The notes: a model not told the origin generated them from the sequence alone. A stretch of DNA of 64,000 nucleotides from an uncultured Bacteroidales bacterium (GCA_946414805.1 CAMKPZ010000006.1:62001-126000), one strand, 5' to 3'; shown: positions 8,277-15,696, counted from the first letter of the stretch. Numbers and translations: made by a program.

Positions 8277-9453
8277 ACAATAGACGCAAGTCCGTTTGTA
8301 GGAAATCAGTAAGAGGAATCCCCTCGTTTCCTACAACAAAGGCTTGCAGCGGTTTGTACTTGTTGCTAAAGAGATGAAGTCCGGCATTAGTGCGGGCGTT
8401 ATTACTTTTCACCTCAATCGCCACTATAGACAGCCCGCGCTGAAGAATAAAATCTACTTCGGCGTTATTCTCCCGCCAATAGTAAACCTGCATGCGGTGT
8501 TTCTCTGCCTGAGAAAGCAGATAACTACCTACTGCCGATTCCACTTGGCGTCCCCATAAGGCGGCATCGGTTCGGACGGTAGCAAAAGTAGTTTGGTTAT
8601 ATACATTCATCAGGGCGTTATCAAACACCTGCAGTTTCGGCGTGCTACTATATTTACGTGCCTTATCGCGAGCATATTTCTGCAAGCCCGATACCAAGTT
8701 GGCTTCCGAGAGCAGTTGCAGATAGTTGGCTAACGTGGTGGCGTTGCCTGCTTCCTGCAGGTTGCCTAACATTTTCCGGAAAGACAATTCTTCTCCCGAG
8801 TAGGCACAACATATTGTGAATAACTGACGCAGCAAGGCGGGTTTATAGATATTACTGGTTTGCAGTACATCTTTGTTGATCGATGCTTCTAATATGGCAT
8901 TCTCTACATAGTTGCGCCATCTGTCTTCATCTGCTATCATCTCCGCGGCACCGGGATAACCTCCATAATAAATATACGTGTCGAGATCCCAACCGAATGC
9001 CTCGTGCATTTCAGACCATGTCCAATGAGTCATACGGATGAGTTCAAAACGTCCGGCTAAAGACTCTGTAAGACCATTCATAATCATCAGACGGGAAGAG
9101 CCTAAAAGCACAAGTTTTATAGGCAGATGATTAAATGTATCAAGATCCCATTCCTTTTTGACACGCTCAGACCAGTTGGGTATTTTCTGTACCTCGTCAA
9201 TGACTACTATCAACTGCTCAAGCCCTTGGGACTGCACCATCAGTCTGGCTGATTGCCACTTTTCCGCCAACCATTCATCGGAAGCAAAGATATTATCTGC
9301 CGAAAAAAACAGATGAGGAATGTCTATCTGCTCCAAGGCTTGGGTTACCATCGTTGTTTTTCCTACCTGACGAGGTCCAACGATCACTTGAATGAACTTT
9401 CTTGGCTCTTTCAGCCTTTCGGTAAGTTCCTTAATTTCAACTCTTTGTATCAT
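8269..9453 (-). CDS. AAA ATPase of the DUF4143 family
   Basis: A 394-aa protein starting at ATG 9453; a TTG nine bases upstream is possible but less likely. Walker A is GPRQVGKT (residues 26-33) and Walker B is LIVVIDEVQ near residue 90. The C-terminal half has the DUF4143 layout ending in a nuclease-like strand motif (WRENNAEVDFILQ...VAIEVKS), which resembles PD-(D/E)xK folds. Such proteins are common in bacterial accessory regions and have no settled role; they are often discussed with defence or toxin systems. It has its own promoter (9523-9530) and is divergent from the VapE-like gene. Confidence 0.8.
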   Translation of the reverse strand: MIQRVEIKELTERLKEPRKFIQVIVGPRQVGKTTMVTQALEQIDIPHLFFSADNIFASDEWLAEKWQSARLMVQSQGLEQLIVVIDEVQKIPNWSERVKKEWDLDTFNHLPIKLVLLGSSRLMIMNGLTESLAGRFELIRMTHWTWSEMHEAFGWDLDTYIYYGGYPGAAEMIADEDRWRNYVENAILEASINKDVLQTSNIYKPALLRQLFTICCAYSGEELSFRKMLGNLQEAGNATTLANYLQLLSEANLVSGLQKYARDKARKYSSTPKLQVFDNALMNVYNQTTFATVRTDAALWGRQVESAVGSYLLSQAEKHRMQVYYWRENNAEVDFILQRGLSIVAIEVKSNNARTNAGLHLFSNKYKPLQAFVVGNEGIPLTDFLQTDLRLLFR

Positions 9454-9522
9454 GGCAATCAAAAATGTTCAAAAGTCAAACCAAAAATGTTCAGTTGGTG
9501 AGTCATTTTCCGTTTCCGGCTG

Positions 9523-9530
9523 CAAAGGTA
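9523..9530 (-). promoter_or_regulatory. -7 box for the ATPase gene
   Basis: The minus strand reads TACCTTTGCAGCC here, about 70 nt upstream of the ATG at 9453. The leader contains AAAAATGTTCA twice (minus-strand complement), of unknown meaning. Confidence 0.65.
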
Positions 9531-9562
9531 CAACTTTTTTTTGAGATATGCAAATAAAATTA

Positions 9563-9596
9563 ACACAAAGTTGTGTGACACAAAGTTGTGTGACAC
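9563..9596. repeat. Tandem palindromic iterons or operator
   Basis: A 15-bp unit, ACACAAAGTTGTGTG, occurs twice in tandem (9563-9577, 9578-9592) followed by ACAC. Each unit holds the inverted repeat ACACAA-AG-TTGTGT. It lies between the divergent promoters of the ATPase and the VapE-like gene, so it could be an operator for both, or iterons for a replication protein. Confidence 0.55.
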
Positions 9597-9665
9597 ATTA
9601 ACAAATAATTGCACGGCGATGTTAAAAGTGGTGAAAACCACCACAATGGTTTCGCAAAAAAGCAG

Positions 9666-9673
9666 TATCTTTG
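9666..9673 (+). promoter_or_regulatory. -7 box for the VapE-like gene
   Basis: TATCTTTG, 20 nt upstream of ATG 9694. This fixes the start, because the open frame continues far upstream through the promoter and the iterons. Confidence 0.7.
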
Positions 9674-9693
9674 CAGAAAATTTCAATCGCATT

Positions 9694-10938
9694 ATGGCAA
9701 ACAGACAGGAAATCGTGTGCTCCTATATCCAGGAGAATTATGTGGAATCCGGACGGCTCAGGCATGATGTGGTGAGTAACAAGATCCAGATCAATGAAAG
9801 CCCTCAGCCGTCAGCCATCAGCCATCAGATTTGGCGGGATATCACGACGGCAGATGTGAATGATATCGTGTGCGACTGCTCGGCAGTGAGCGGGCTGAGT
9901 ATCAGCGCCAAAGAGGTGCTGGCGGTGCTGCAGAGCCATCGTATCCCCGATGTCCACCCCTTGCGCGAATATGTGCTTGCCTGCCCTCCCTATGACGACA
10001 GCCGACCCGTGGACTGGATCGGGTGGCTGGCAGGACGGGTGACCGTGGCAGGCGGCGAGGAGGAGCAGAAGCTATGGGTGAACAGTTTCCGCAAATGGTT
10101 CGTGGCGATGGTGGCGGGTTGGCTCTGCGACGGTGCGGTCAACCAGCAGGTGCTCGTACTGGTAGGCAGGCAGGGGATCTTCAAGACCACCTGGCTGGAA
10201 CACCTGCTGCCGCCCGAGTTGCGCACCTACGGCTGCAAGATGGCGAACACCCCCACCCTTAACAAAGACGACCGTCTGCGCATCGCCGAATACGGTCTGA
10301 TCGCCCTGGACGAGATCGACGCCATGGGTCCGCGCGAACTGAACGTGATGAAATCCGTCATCACCGCCTCGGATGTGTCGGAACGGGCTGCGTACGGCTA
10401 CACCAAGGAACGCAGGCCGCGACTCGCCTCTTTCTGCGCATCCGGCAACAAACAGGAGTTCCTGACCGATCTCACCGGTAACCGGCGGTGGCTGCCTTTT
10501 TTAGCGGAGACGATCCAGAACCCGTTCTATACCACCCTGCCCTACGAACAGATCTACGCGCAGGCGAAGTACCTGATTGACATGGGTTTCCAGTACTGGT
10601 TCGATCTGGACGACATAGAGCAGATAGAGGCGCACAACGATGATTTCCGTGCGCAGGAGAACGAAGAACAGCTTCTTGCCGTCTGGTTCGACATCCCTGC
10701 CGACGACAACGGCAAGTTCATGACCACCGCCGAGATCTCCGACATCCTCGTCTGCCGCGGCTCCATCAAGAAACCGATGAGCATGGTGCAACTCGGGATG
10801 TTATTAAAGAAAAACGGCTACCAAAGCAAGCAAGCAGGTACTGCCCGAACGAGAGGATGGCTGGTAAGAGAACGGTCTCTTGAAGAGGTGAACGCGAATA
10901 GAAATATAGAGGGAAAGGGTGAACACCCGAACACCTGA
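9694..10938 (+). CDS. VapE-like P-loop ATPase (virulence-associated E family)
   Basis: A 414-aa protein. The N-terminus resembles the YIQENYVESG...LRHDVVSNKIQ segment seen upstream of VapE domains in Bacteroidota. The ATPase core has Walker A GRQGIFKT (158-165), Walker B LIALDEID (Asp206, Glu207), then an SGNKQEFLTDLTGNRRWLPF motif (the SF3-like sensor region) and a C-terminal winged-helix-like part. VapE proteins are found in phages, satellites and genomic islands and are thought to act as replication helicases. The usual primase half is absent from this protein. The last codons form part of a long inverted repeat (10921-11016). Confidence 0.8.
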   Translation: MANRQEIVCSYIQENYVESGRLRHDVVSNKIQINESPQPSAISHQIWRDITTADVNDIVCDCSAVSGLSISAKEVLAVLQSHRIPDVHPLREYVLACPPYDDSRPVDWIGWLAGRVTVAGGEEEQKLWVNSFRKWFVAMVAGWLCDGAVNQQVLVLVGRQGIFKTTWLEHLLPPELRTYGCKMANTPTLNKDDRLRIAEYGLIALDEIDAMGPRELNVMKSVITASDVSERAAYGYTKERRPRLASFCASGNKQEFLTDLTGNRRWLPFLAETIQNPFYTTLPYEQIYAQAKYLIDMGFQYWFDLDDIEQIEAHNDDFRAQENEEQLLAVWFDIPADDNGKFMTTAEISDILVCRGSIKKPMSMVQLGMLLKKNGYQSKQAGTARTRGWLVRERSLEEVNANRNIEGKGEHPNT

Positions 10939-11016
10939 ACACCCTACTATATAAACTCACACACACGCGCGTGTGTGTATATTTAGAAAAAAGGGTGTTC
11001 GGGTGTTCAGGTGTTC
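10921..11016. repeat. Long composite inverted repeat at the end of the VapE-like gene
   Basis: Left arm 10921-10945 and right arm 10992-11016 pair over 25 bp with two mismatches; both are built from iterated GAACACCYG. Between them is a perfect 20-bp palindrome of AC/GT and CG repeats at 10959-10978. The left arm encodes the last six codons and stop of the upstream gene. It may serve as a terminator, a cruciform or a replication-related site. Confidence 0.75.
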
Positions 11017-11090
11017 GCCGCGAAGCCGGCAGCCCGCTCACCTCCGCTCCTTAATCGTGCATAGATGCACGATGCAGAAACGCGAAGTAA

Positions 11091-11465
11091 CCGGCATGCC
11101 ATGCCGGGGAAAAGAAGAAGAATAGCGCGGGGTTGAAGACCCGCGAAGCGGGGAAGAAGCGGAGAGCGCGGGGAAGGCGGGGAAGGACACCGGCATACCA
11201 TGCCGGGGAAAAGAAGAATAGCGCGGGACAGAAGACCCGCGAAGCGGGGAAGAAGCGGAGAGCGCGGGGAAGACGGGGAAGGACACCGGCATAATATGCC
11301 GGAGAAATAGACATTGTACAGAGGCGGACATTGTACAGAGGCCGGCATGAAATGCCGGGGAATGAACATACAAGAGAGACGGGACGGAGATGTCCGTAAT
11401 GGTCGCGAGATGGTCGCGGGATTGACACAAGAAAGGAGGGGAAGGACACCGGCATCAAATGCCGG
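11091..11465. repeat. Array of five CCGGCAT-N3-ATGCCGG hairpins in GC-rich repeats
   Basis: Perfect 7-bp stems with 3-nt loops occur at 11091-11107, 11190-11206, 11286-11302, 11342-11358 and 11449-11465; the loops are GCC, ACC, AAT, GAA and CAA. The first three are embedded in a repeated block of about 95 bp (GAAGACCCGCGAAGC...GGAGAGCGCGGGGAAG). A 16-bp direct repeat containing ACATTGTACAGAGG lies between copies 3 and 4. No credible gene is seen in 11017-11570; long open frames on the minus strand come from the repeat. Confidence 0.8.
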
Positions 11466-11570
11466 GGAAAAGAAGAAAGAACGCAGGGCGGAAGACCCGC
11501 GAAGCCAACGAAGACAAAAAGAAAGACAACAGAAAGAAAAAAAGAAAGACAACAAAAAGAAAGACAAAAT

Positions 11571-11771
11571 ATGAAAGCAGAACTGATTATTCCCATTGAG
11601 GGGCTGCACGGCAAACTGAGAGATGACGGATTTTATTTCCGCAAGTACCGTGGTCAACAGATCGTACAGCGATGTCCCGACCGATCGGGTCACATCAAGA
11701 CAGCCAAAGAAGCCGAAAACCAGAAACGTTTTGCCGAGCGGTATGCCGGCAGACATAGTATTAACCATTAA
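11571..11771 (+). CDS. Small basic protein, island family member 1
   Basis: A 66-aa protein after a purine-rich leader. It shares with the products at 11784, 12551 and 13599 a loose layout: an N-terminal GL-x-GK turn, a FYFRKYRG strand motif, and an RFA-type helix (here KRFAERYAG). It is the shortest, with the C-terminal helix cut down. No known function; context suggests an island-specific nucleic-acid-binding or structural protein. Confidence 0.5.
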   Translation: MKAELIIPIEGLHGKLRDDGFYFRKYRGQQIVQRCPDRSGHIKTAKEAENQKRFAERYAGRHSINH

Positions 11772-11783
11772 ACAAAACGTATT

Positions 11784-12053
11784 ATGCCAAAAGTAAAAAT
11801 GATGGCGGGGATCGCCTCTATCTCCGGCAAATTCGGAAACATGTATTTCCGTACCGACAAGAAATCCGGGCGGGTGTCATTATGCAAGATGCCCAAGCCG
11901 AGCCGTCCTCTGACGGACCAACAAAAGCTCCATCAGGCACGGTTTGCCGCGATTGCCAAGATGGTGAGGCAGATGCAAGCCGAAGGGAGCAAGAAGAGCA
12001 GAAAACAACTATGGAAAACAGCGAAAGAGCGGTATGATGCAGCGAATAAGTAA
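11784..12053 (+). CDS. Small basic protein, island family member 2
   Basis: An 89-aa basic protein, 12 nt after the previous gene. It has GIASISGKFGNMYFRTDKKSG, a PxxPSRPLTDQQ linker, then RFAAIAKMVRQMQ and a Lys-rich tail. The ISGK...YFR...G pattern is the family signature. Function unknown. The next gene starts inside its 3' end (12034), pointing to one operon. Confidence 0.6.
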   Translation: MPKVKMMAGIASISGKFGNMYFRTDKKSGRVSLCKMPKPSRPLTDQQKLHQARFAAIAKMVRQMQAEGSKKSRKQLWKTAKERYDAANK

Positions 12054-12255
12054 AGAAGAGCTGGCGGAGCGGCTAGAGCAGGCTATCGGCGCCAAAGTGG
12101 GTATAGAGGGGCTGAACACGCTGCTGTACGGATGGAAGAAATTCCGGCATTACGGTGCCCGGTACCTCGACGCGCTCAAGCACCGCGAGTGGTTCTACAT
12201 CACCGAGGCCGCCGATTTCAGCGAGTACGCCGGTTATGATCTCACAGGAAAGTGA
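12034..12255 (+). CDS. Small protein of unknown function
   Basis: 73 aa from ATG 12034, or 72 from ATG 12037. It overlaps the end of the previous gene by 20 nt in another frame. The sequence is helical and charged (ISKEELAERLEQAIG...), then WKKFRHYGARYLDAL...YITEAADFSEYAGYDL. It is not a member of the ISGK/YFR family. Translational coupling to the upstream gene is likely. Nothing more can be said. Confidence 0.5.
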   Translation: MMQRISKEELAERLEQAIGAKVGIEGLNTLLYGWKKFRHYGARYLDALKHREWFYITEAADFSEYAGYDLTGK

Positions 12256-12283
12256 TTGTGCTCACTTTCGCGGGGCGCAATAG

Positions 12284-12314
12284 TTGCGTATATCGCTAAA
12301 AAGCAGTACCTTTG
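12284..12314 (+). promoter_or_regulatory. -33/-7 promoter of the second island operon
   Basis: TTG at 12284-12286 and TACCTTTG at 12307-12314, spacing 20. It is followed by GTCGTCGGA, as after the orphan promoter at 7652. Confidence 0.65.
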
Positions 12315-12550
12315 TCGTCGGAATTGGAGATCAATGACTGCGTTACTACGTAACTTGTATAATTGTCTCAATTCCTCCTCTCCCCAACGGACGCACTAGC
12401 GCTAGCGCCCGCCGGGGACCCCGGGGAATCTTTTCGGAAAGATAGGATAACGGTCAGTCGGGGCGTCTATCGCCTATCCTCAGTCCCGACGAACCGGAAA
12501 GGGATATTCCGAAAGACAGCCGGATGCAAAAAACCTAAACCTAAACCAAA
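12315..12550 (+). other. Long structured leader
   Basis: A 236-nt untranslated stretch between promoter and ATG 12551. GGAATTGGAGA (12320-12330) can pair with TCTCAATTCC (12366-12375), enclosing a GTTAC-tac-GTAAC hairpin (12342-12354). Downstream are the palindromes CTAGCGCTAG (12396-12405) and CCGGGGACCCCGG (12412-12424). A short open frame runs through it, but it is built from these repeats and is not convincing. It may be a regulatory leader or repeat debris. Confidence 0.45.
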
Positions 12551-12889
12551 ATGGCAGCGATCAAACCCATGGCGCTCATCGAATCGATGAGCAAGAAGGT
12601 GTGCATGCACTCCGATGTGTATTTCCGCACCAACAGACAGACCGGCAAGACATATACCGGCAAGATCTGCTACCCGTCGGACAAGGAACCGTCCGCCGCA
12701 CAGACGAAAGCGAAAGAGCGTTTCGCCAAAGTGGCAGCGGCTGTCCGTGCGGTTCTCGCCGATCCGACGGAGAAAGCCAGACTGAAAGCGGAGTACAAAG
12801 CGCAGACGAAGATCGGTTCGCTCTTCGGCTATGCGATGCACAAACTCAGTCCGAATTACGATTCCGACGGAAACGTAATCGGAAATTAA
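12551..12889 (+). CDS. Small basic protein, island family member 3
   Basis: A 112-aa protein: LIESMSKKVCMHSDVYFRTN, TGKTYTGKICYPS, an EPSAAQTKAKERFAKVAAAV helix and a LADPTEKARLKAEYKAQ helix. The YFR...G...P then RFAxxAxxV plan matches members 2 and 4. Similar small proteins accompany VapE genes in Bacteroidales as far as I recall; no activity is known to me. A CTAAACC-rich sequence precedes the ATG here and at 13599. Confidence 0.6.
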   Translation: MAAIKPMALIESMSKKVCMHSDVYFRTNRQTGKTYTGKICYPSDKEPSAAQTKAKERFAKVAAAVRAVLADPTEKARLKAEYKAQTKIGSLFGYAMHKLSPNYDSDGNVIGN

Positions 12890-12908
12890 AAATTAAAAAT
12901 TACGAATG

Positions 12909-13109
12909 ATGACACGTAAAGAAATCCTGAAAGTAGTTATCTCCGTGCTGATTGCGGCGCTGACGGCTTTGGCGGCGGGATTGGGACTGACCTCCTGCAA
13001 CGTGACGCGGAGCATCACCACGCGGAGTGAGGCATGGCAGAAAGGCGACACGAGCGTGGTTATCCAGACCAAGACCGTCGAGACCTATGACGCCTCGAAG
13101 AAACTCTGA
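12909..13109 (+). CDS. Smalltalk-like small lipopeptide
   Basis: 66-67 aa; two adjacent ATGs at 12906 and 12909. Residues 5-30 form one hydrophobic helix (VVISVLIAALTALAAGLG) ending in LTSCNV, a lipobox-like Cys. This is the shape of the proteins annotated as smalltalk protein in Bacteroides islands, usually next to VapE and HU-like genes. Here it has an extra polar tail of about 35 residues. The usual neighbouring amidase gene is absent. Function unknown. Confidence 0.55.
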   Translation: MTRKEILKVVISVLIAALTALAAGLGLTSCNVTRSITTRSEAWQKGDTSVVIQTKTVETYDASKKL

Positions 13110-13117
13110 AAAGAAAA

Positions 13118-13557
13118 CGAAAATGCGGCAGGACGGCTACCGATGTAGCCTAATGCTTGGCGGCTAAAGGTTCCTTGTGAGCAAGCTCCCAATGCCCCTA
13201 TAACCGCGAAGCATTCCGCCCGACTTCAATAAGTCGTCCGTCTGCCTTACAAAAATAATAAAAAATAAGAAAAATCTATGCAGCGCGAAGCGATGGACAA
13301 TTCTTAGCCCCCAAGGGGCACGATTATTACACAATGCACAATGCACAATTCACAATGGACAATGCACAATTCACAATGGATCCGCATGGTATTTTCTCAT
13401 TTTCCATCCCGGAGGGATATTTTTGTAAGGCGGTAGTACGGCACCATTGCGTGCCGGACGGAACGGGGCTTGGGGCGGCGGAACGAGGAGCTTGCTCATC
13501 GGGCTGACGAACCATAGCCGCGTAAAGGCTCTTCGGAGCCGAACCGCCGCATTTTCG
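13118..13557. repeat. Two inverted copies of a roughly 125-bp repeat element
   Basis: Matching segments are nested in order: CGAAAATGCGGC (13118-13129) with GCCGCATTTTCG (13546-13557); GAGCAAGCTCC (near 13177) with GGAGCTTGCTC (near 13488); GCCTTACAAAAATA (near 13234) with TATTTTTGTAAGGC (near 13420). The arms are otherwise diverged. A related, more degenerate copy lies near 19190-19280. Between the arms are the hairpin TTCTTAGCCCCC-AAGGGGC (13301-13319) and a short iterated repeat (13329-13380). No gene is seen in 13110-13598. Confidence 0.7.
13329..13380. repeat. Short iterated repeat, ACAATKCAC family
   Basis: Units ACAATGCAC, ACAATTCAC and ACAATGGAC follow one another. The same family appears at 13966-14022 and 17819-17874. 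Confidence 0.8.
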
Positions 13558-13598
13558 ATTTACTAAAAAACATTATTAACCTAAACCTTTAACTAATT

Positions 13599-13964
13599 AT
13601 GGCAAAAGTAGGATGGAGTGCCGGAATAGACTATGTATCCGGCGCATTGGCAAAACCGAGCAAGAGCGGTCAGCACTCTTGCGCAAAGATGCTGCTTGGC
13701 ACCCACCGCGTGGCGGAGACGACCAGCAAGAGTTGTACGCGTCTGTATCTGCGCAACCGGATCGAGCGTTCGACCGCACCGACGGAGAACGAGATCGCAC
13801 AGCGTCTGAAGTTCGGCACGATCGCCAAGGCGGTCAACGCCCGCGCCAAAGACCTGACGAAGATCACCGCCGATCAGGAGGCGTACGCCGCCCAGAGCAA
13901 GTACACGACCATGAAGTCGTTCCTCTGGAGCCTGGAGAAGGCGGAGTACGAGGCGAATCACTGA
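13599..13964 (+). CDS. Small basic protein, island family member 4
   Basis: A 121-aa protein with GIDYVSGALAKPSKSGQHS, CTRLYLRNRIE, a KFGTIAKAVNARAKD helix, then ITADQEAYAAQSKYTTMKSF. The order of motifs matches members 2 and 3, and the TADQ...Y-x-AQ helix corresponds to LADP...Y-x-AQ of member 3. It ends just before an iterated repeat and a terminator. Function unknown. Confidence 0.6.
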   Translation: MAKVGWSAGIDYVSGALAKPSKSGQHSCAKMLLGTHRVAETTSKSCTRLYLRNRIERSTAPTENEIAQRLKFGTIAKAVNARAKDLTKITADQEAYAAQSKYTTMKSFLWSLEKAEYEANH

Positions 13965-13965
13965 T

Positions 13966-14022
13966 TCACAATTCACAATTCACAATGCACAATTCAAAAT
14001 TAAAAATTAAAAATGCACAATT
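13966..14022. repeat. Short iterated repeat, ACAATTCAC / AAAATTAAA family
   Basis: Three ACAATTCAC units, an ACAATGCAC unit, then AAAATT repeats. It separates the island from exbD. Confidence 0.8.
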
Positions 14023-14023
14023 C

Positions 14024-14054
14024 AAAAAGAGCGGCCCGAAAGGTCGCTCTTTTT
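14024..14054. terminator. Bidirectional terminator between convergent genes
   Basis: AAAAAGAGCG (14024-14033) pairs with CGCTCTTTTT (14045-14054), giving A and T runs on both sides. It serves the island on the plus strand and the exb operon on the minus strand. Confidence 0.75.
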
Positions 14055-14080
14055 TAGTAACTTGTGCGCCGGTTGCGGCG

Positions 14081-14551
14081 TTAGTAACTTGTGCGCTGGG
14101 TAGCGGCGTAGCTGATCTTCAAGGCGTACGCTCTACGGAGCTCCTGCTTGATATCCGCGATGATACCCATCTTGGTCTCCTTATCCGCCTTGATCGAGAC
14201 GGTCATAAGACCCTGATCGCTCTCCTTCATGGAAGAACGCTCGTTGATGATATACTCACCGATCTCTTTCGCCTCGGCGAAAGCGTCATCGAGTTGGATA
14301 CGTGTCTCCGCACCGTACTGCTTACGGAACTCAGCCGTAGGCGTACCAACGTAAATATAACGCACGAGGGATTTCTTCTCCAGCTTGGTCAGCTCAGTTG
14401 CCTGCGGGCTCTTGAATTGAACCTTGTAGGTAACCTCCTTCATAGATGTAACGGACATGAAGAAGAAGAGCAGCATGAAGATAATATCAGGGAGTGACGA
14501 CGTATTGAGCGCCGGCATCTCACGTTTTTCATTTCTACGTATCTTAGCCAT
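14081..14551 (-). CDS. exbD: ExbD/TolR-family biopolymer transport protein
   Basis: A 156-aa inner-membrane protein: basic N-terminus, one transmembrane helix (LPDIIFMLLFFFMSVTSM) with the family Asp at its start, then a periplasmic domain. With ExbB and TonB it couples proton flow to outer-membrane transport. ATG 14551 is chosen because it lies one base after the previous gene's TGA and starts at the conserved N-terminus. The stop sits in a direct repeat: TTAGTAACTTGTGCGC occurs at about 14055 and 14082, so the last codons are duplicated beyond the stop. Confidence 0.85.
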   Translation of the reverse strand: MAKIRRNEKREMPALNTSSLPDIIFMLLFFFMSVTSMKEVTYKVQFKSPQATELTKLEKKSLVRYIYVGTPTAEFRKQYGAETRIQLDDAFAEAKEIGEYIINERSSMKESDQGLMTVSIKADKETKMGIIADIKQELRRAYALKISYAATQRTSY

Positions 14552-14552
14552 A

Positions 14553-15131
14553 TCAATTACCGTAATTTTTAGGTTCAGCCTCTGAAATCTTCTGAGGATA
14601 GATCTTCTGGATCTGTTTCTGCTGGTCCTCTTCGAGTTCGTTATAGCCTTTGTGGAAATACTTCTGCGCGCATTCTTCACGCAGTTCGTTATAAGCCGCT
14701 ACGAGTTCGTTCTGGACATTGAGGTAAGCCTGATACTGTGTATCGACGTCGTTCTGGACGGAGATGACATGGTCCTTGGTGTAGGCAACGGTACCGATGG
14801 GGGCGCCGAAATCCTCCTCCACCAATTTCGGATAGTAGTCGGCATTATTCTCATTCTTGATGAACTCTTTGGCCTTGTCCTTGAGTTGCTTCACATCCAT
14901 CAACTGGCCTTGCACCATCAGTTGGTTAGCAGAGTTGATCTTGACCACCAACAGGTTACGCTTGTTGATATCCTTATCCTCGACCTTCTGATCGGGCGGG
15001 ATAGGAGCAGGCAGACGGCGAGCCAGTCCCTGGTTAACATCCATAGAGGTGGTGACCAGGAAGAAAATCAGCAACAGGAACGAGATGTCGGCCATGGAGC
15101 TGGCGTTGATCTGTGGGACTTTCTTTGCCAT
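14553..15131 (-). CDS. exbD: ExbD/TolR-family biopolymer transport protein, long form
   Basis: A 192-aa protein with the ExbD start (MAKKVPQINASSMADISFLLLIF), the conserved Asp before the single helix, and an extended periplasmic part of about 160 aa. Paired long and short ExbD genes are usual in Bacteroidales Exb operons. It lies 12 nt after the 15144-15620 gene. TonB is not encoded in the window. Confidence 0.9.
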   Translation of the reverse strand: MAKKVPQINASSMADISFLLLIFFLVTTSMDVNQGLARRLPAPIPPDQKVEDKDINKRNLLVVKINSANQLMVQGQLMDVKQLKDKAKEFIKNENNADYYPKLVEEDFGAPIGTVAYTKDHVISVQNDVDTQYQAYLNVQNELVAAYNELREECAQKYFHKGYNELEEDQQKQIQKIYPQKISEAEPKNYGN

Positions 15132-15143
15132 GATAAATGTGAT

Positions 15144-15620
15144 TTACTTCAGTCTTTTAGTATGAATATAGCCCCAAAGCATCGTGCAGAGCGTAGCGGC
15201 AATAAGGAAATAGCAGCCGAAGATAACGGCGTCGGACATCTGTGCCCAGAATCCTACGTTATCGGAGCCCTCATAACCGATGATATCGACTTTTTCCGGA
15301 CTACCGAGGAACCAGCAGATGCAAGCCAGCACTACGAAGCCGCAAACGACACCGAGGGTCATATAGGCTTTGCGACGGTTATATTTCCAGTTATTGACGA
15401 AATCAACGATAACGACGCAGAGCGTGATCAGAACCACGAGTCCGAAGAGGATGTAGTTCCAAACGAGGAAGGCATCCGTGAATTTCGGGATATCCAGAAA
15501 ATCACCCGCCACCTCGAGACTACCGTTGGAGCCGCCGAGGAAGAACATCGCGATAAAGACGATGCCCAGCGCGAGAAGCGTCCAGAGGGTAATCTTAGGG
15601 ATTAATTTATAGTTTTTCAT
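15144..15620 (-). CDS. Four-helix membrane protein of the Exb operon
   Basis: A 158-aa protein with about four hydrophobic segments (residues 10-28, 50-72, 85-105, 128-150). It has no domain I can name. A membrane protein of this size between exbB and exbD is common in Bacteroidales, which implies a role in the proton-channel complex or its assembly. Function inferred from position only. Confidence 0.7.
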   Translation of the reverse strand: MKNYKLIPKITLWTLLALGIVFIAMFFLGGSNGSLEVAGDFLDIPKFTDAFLVWNYILFGLVVLITLCVVIVDFVNNWKYNRRKAYMTLGVVCGFVVLACICWFLGSPEKVDIIGYEGSDNVGFWAQMSDAVIFGCYFLIAATLCTMLWGYIHTKRLK

Positions 15621-15696
15621 AAAGTAATTTACAATTTAATGATTTAACAATTTACAATTAACATTGCTCAAGCAATCCGTAAAATGCCATTATAAA

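Noticed and set aside
11007..11768. Several long minus-strand frames in the GC-rich repeat tract
   Set aside because: They are generated by the repeated GC-rich blocks; proteins are low-complexity Pro/Ser/Arg repeats.
12363..12590. 75-codon plus-strand frame
   Set aside because: Composed of hairpin repeats of the leader and overlaps the start of a better-supported gene.
9694..13964. Complete prophage
   Set aside because: No integrase, capsid, terminase, portal or tail genes; only a VapE-like protein and small unknowns.
13613..14497. 294-codon plus-strand frame
   Set aside because: Runs through a small gene in the wrong frame, an iterated repeat, the terminator and antisense of exbD.
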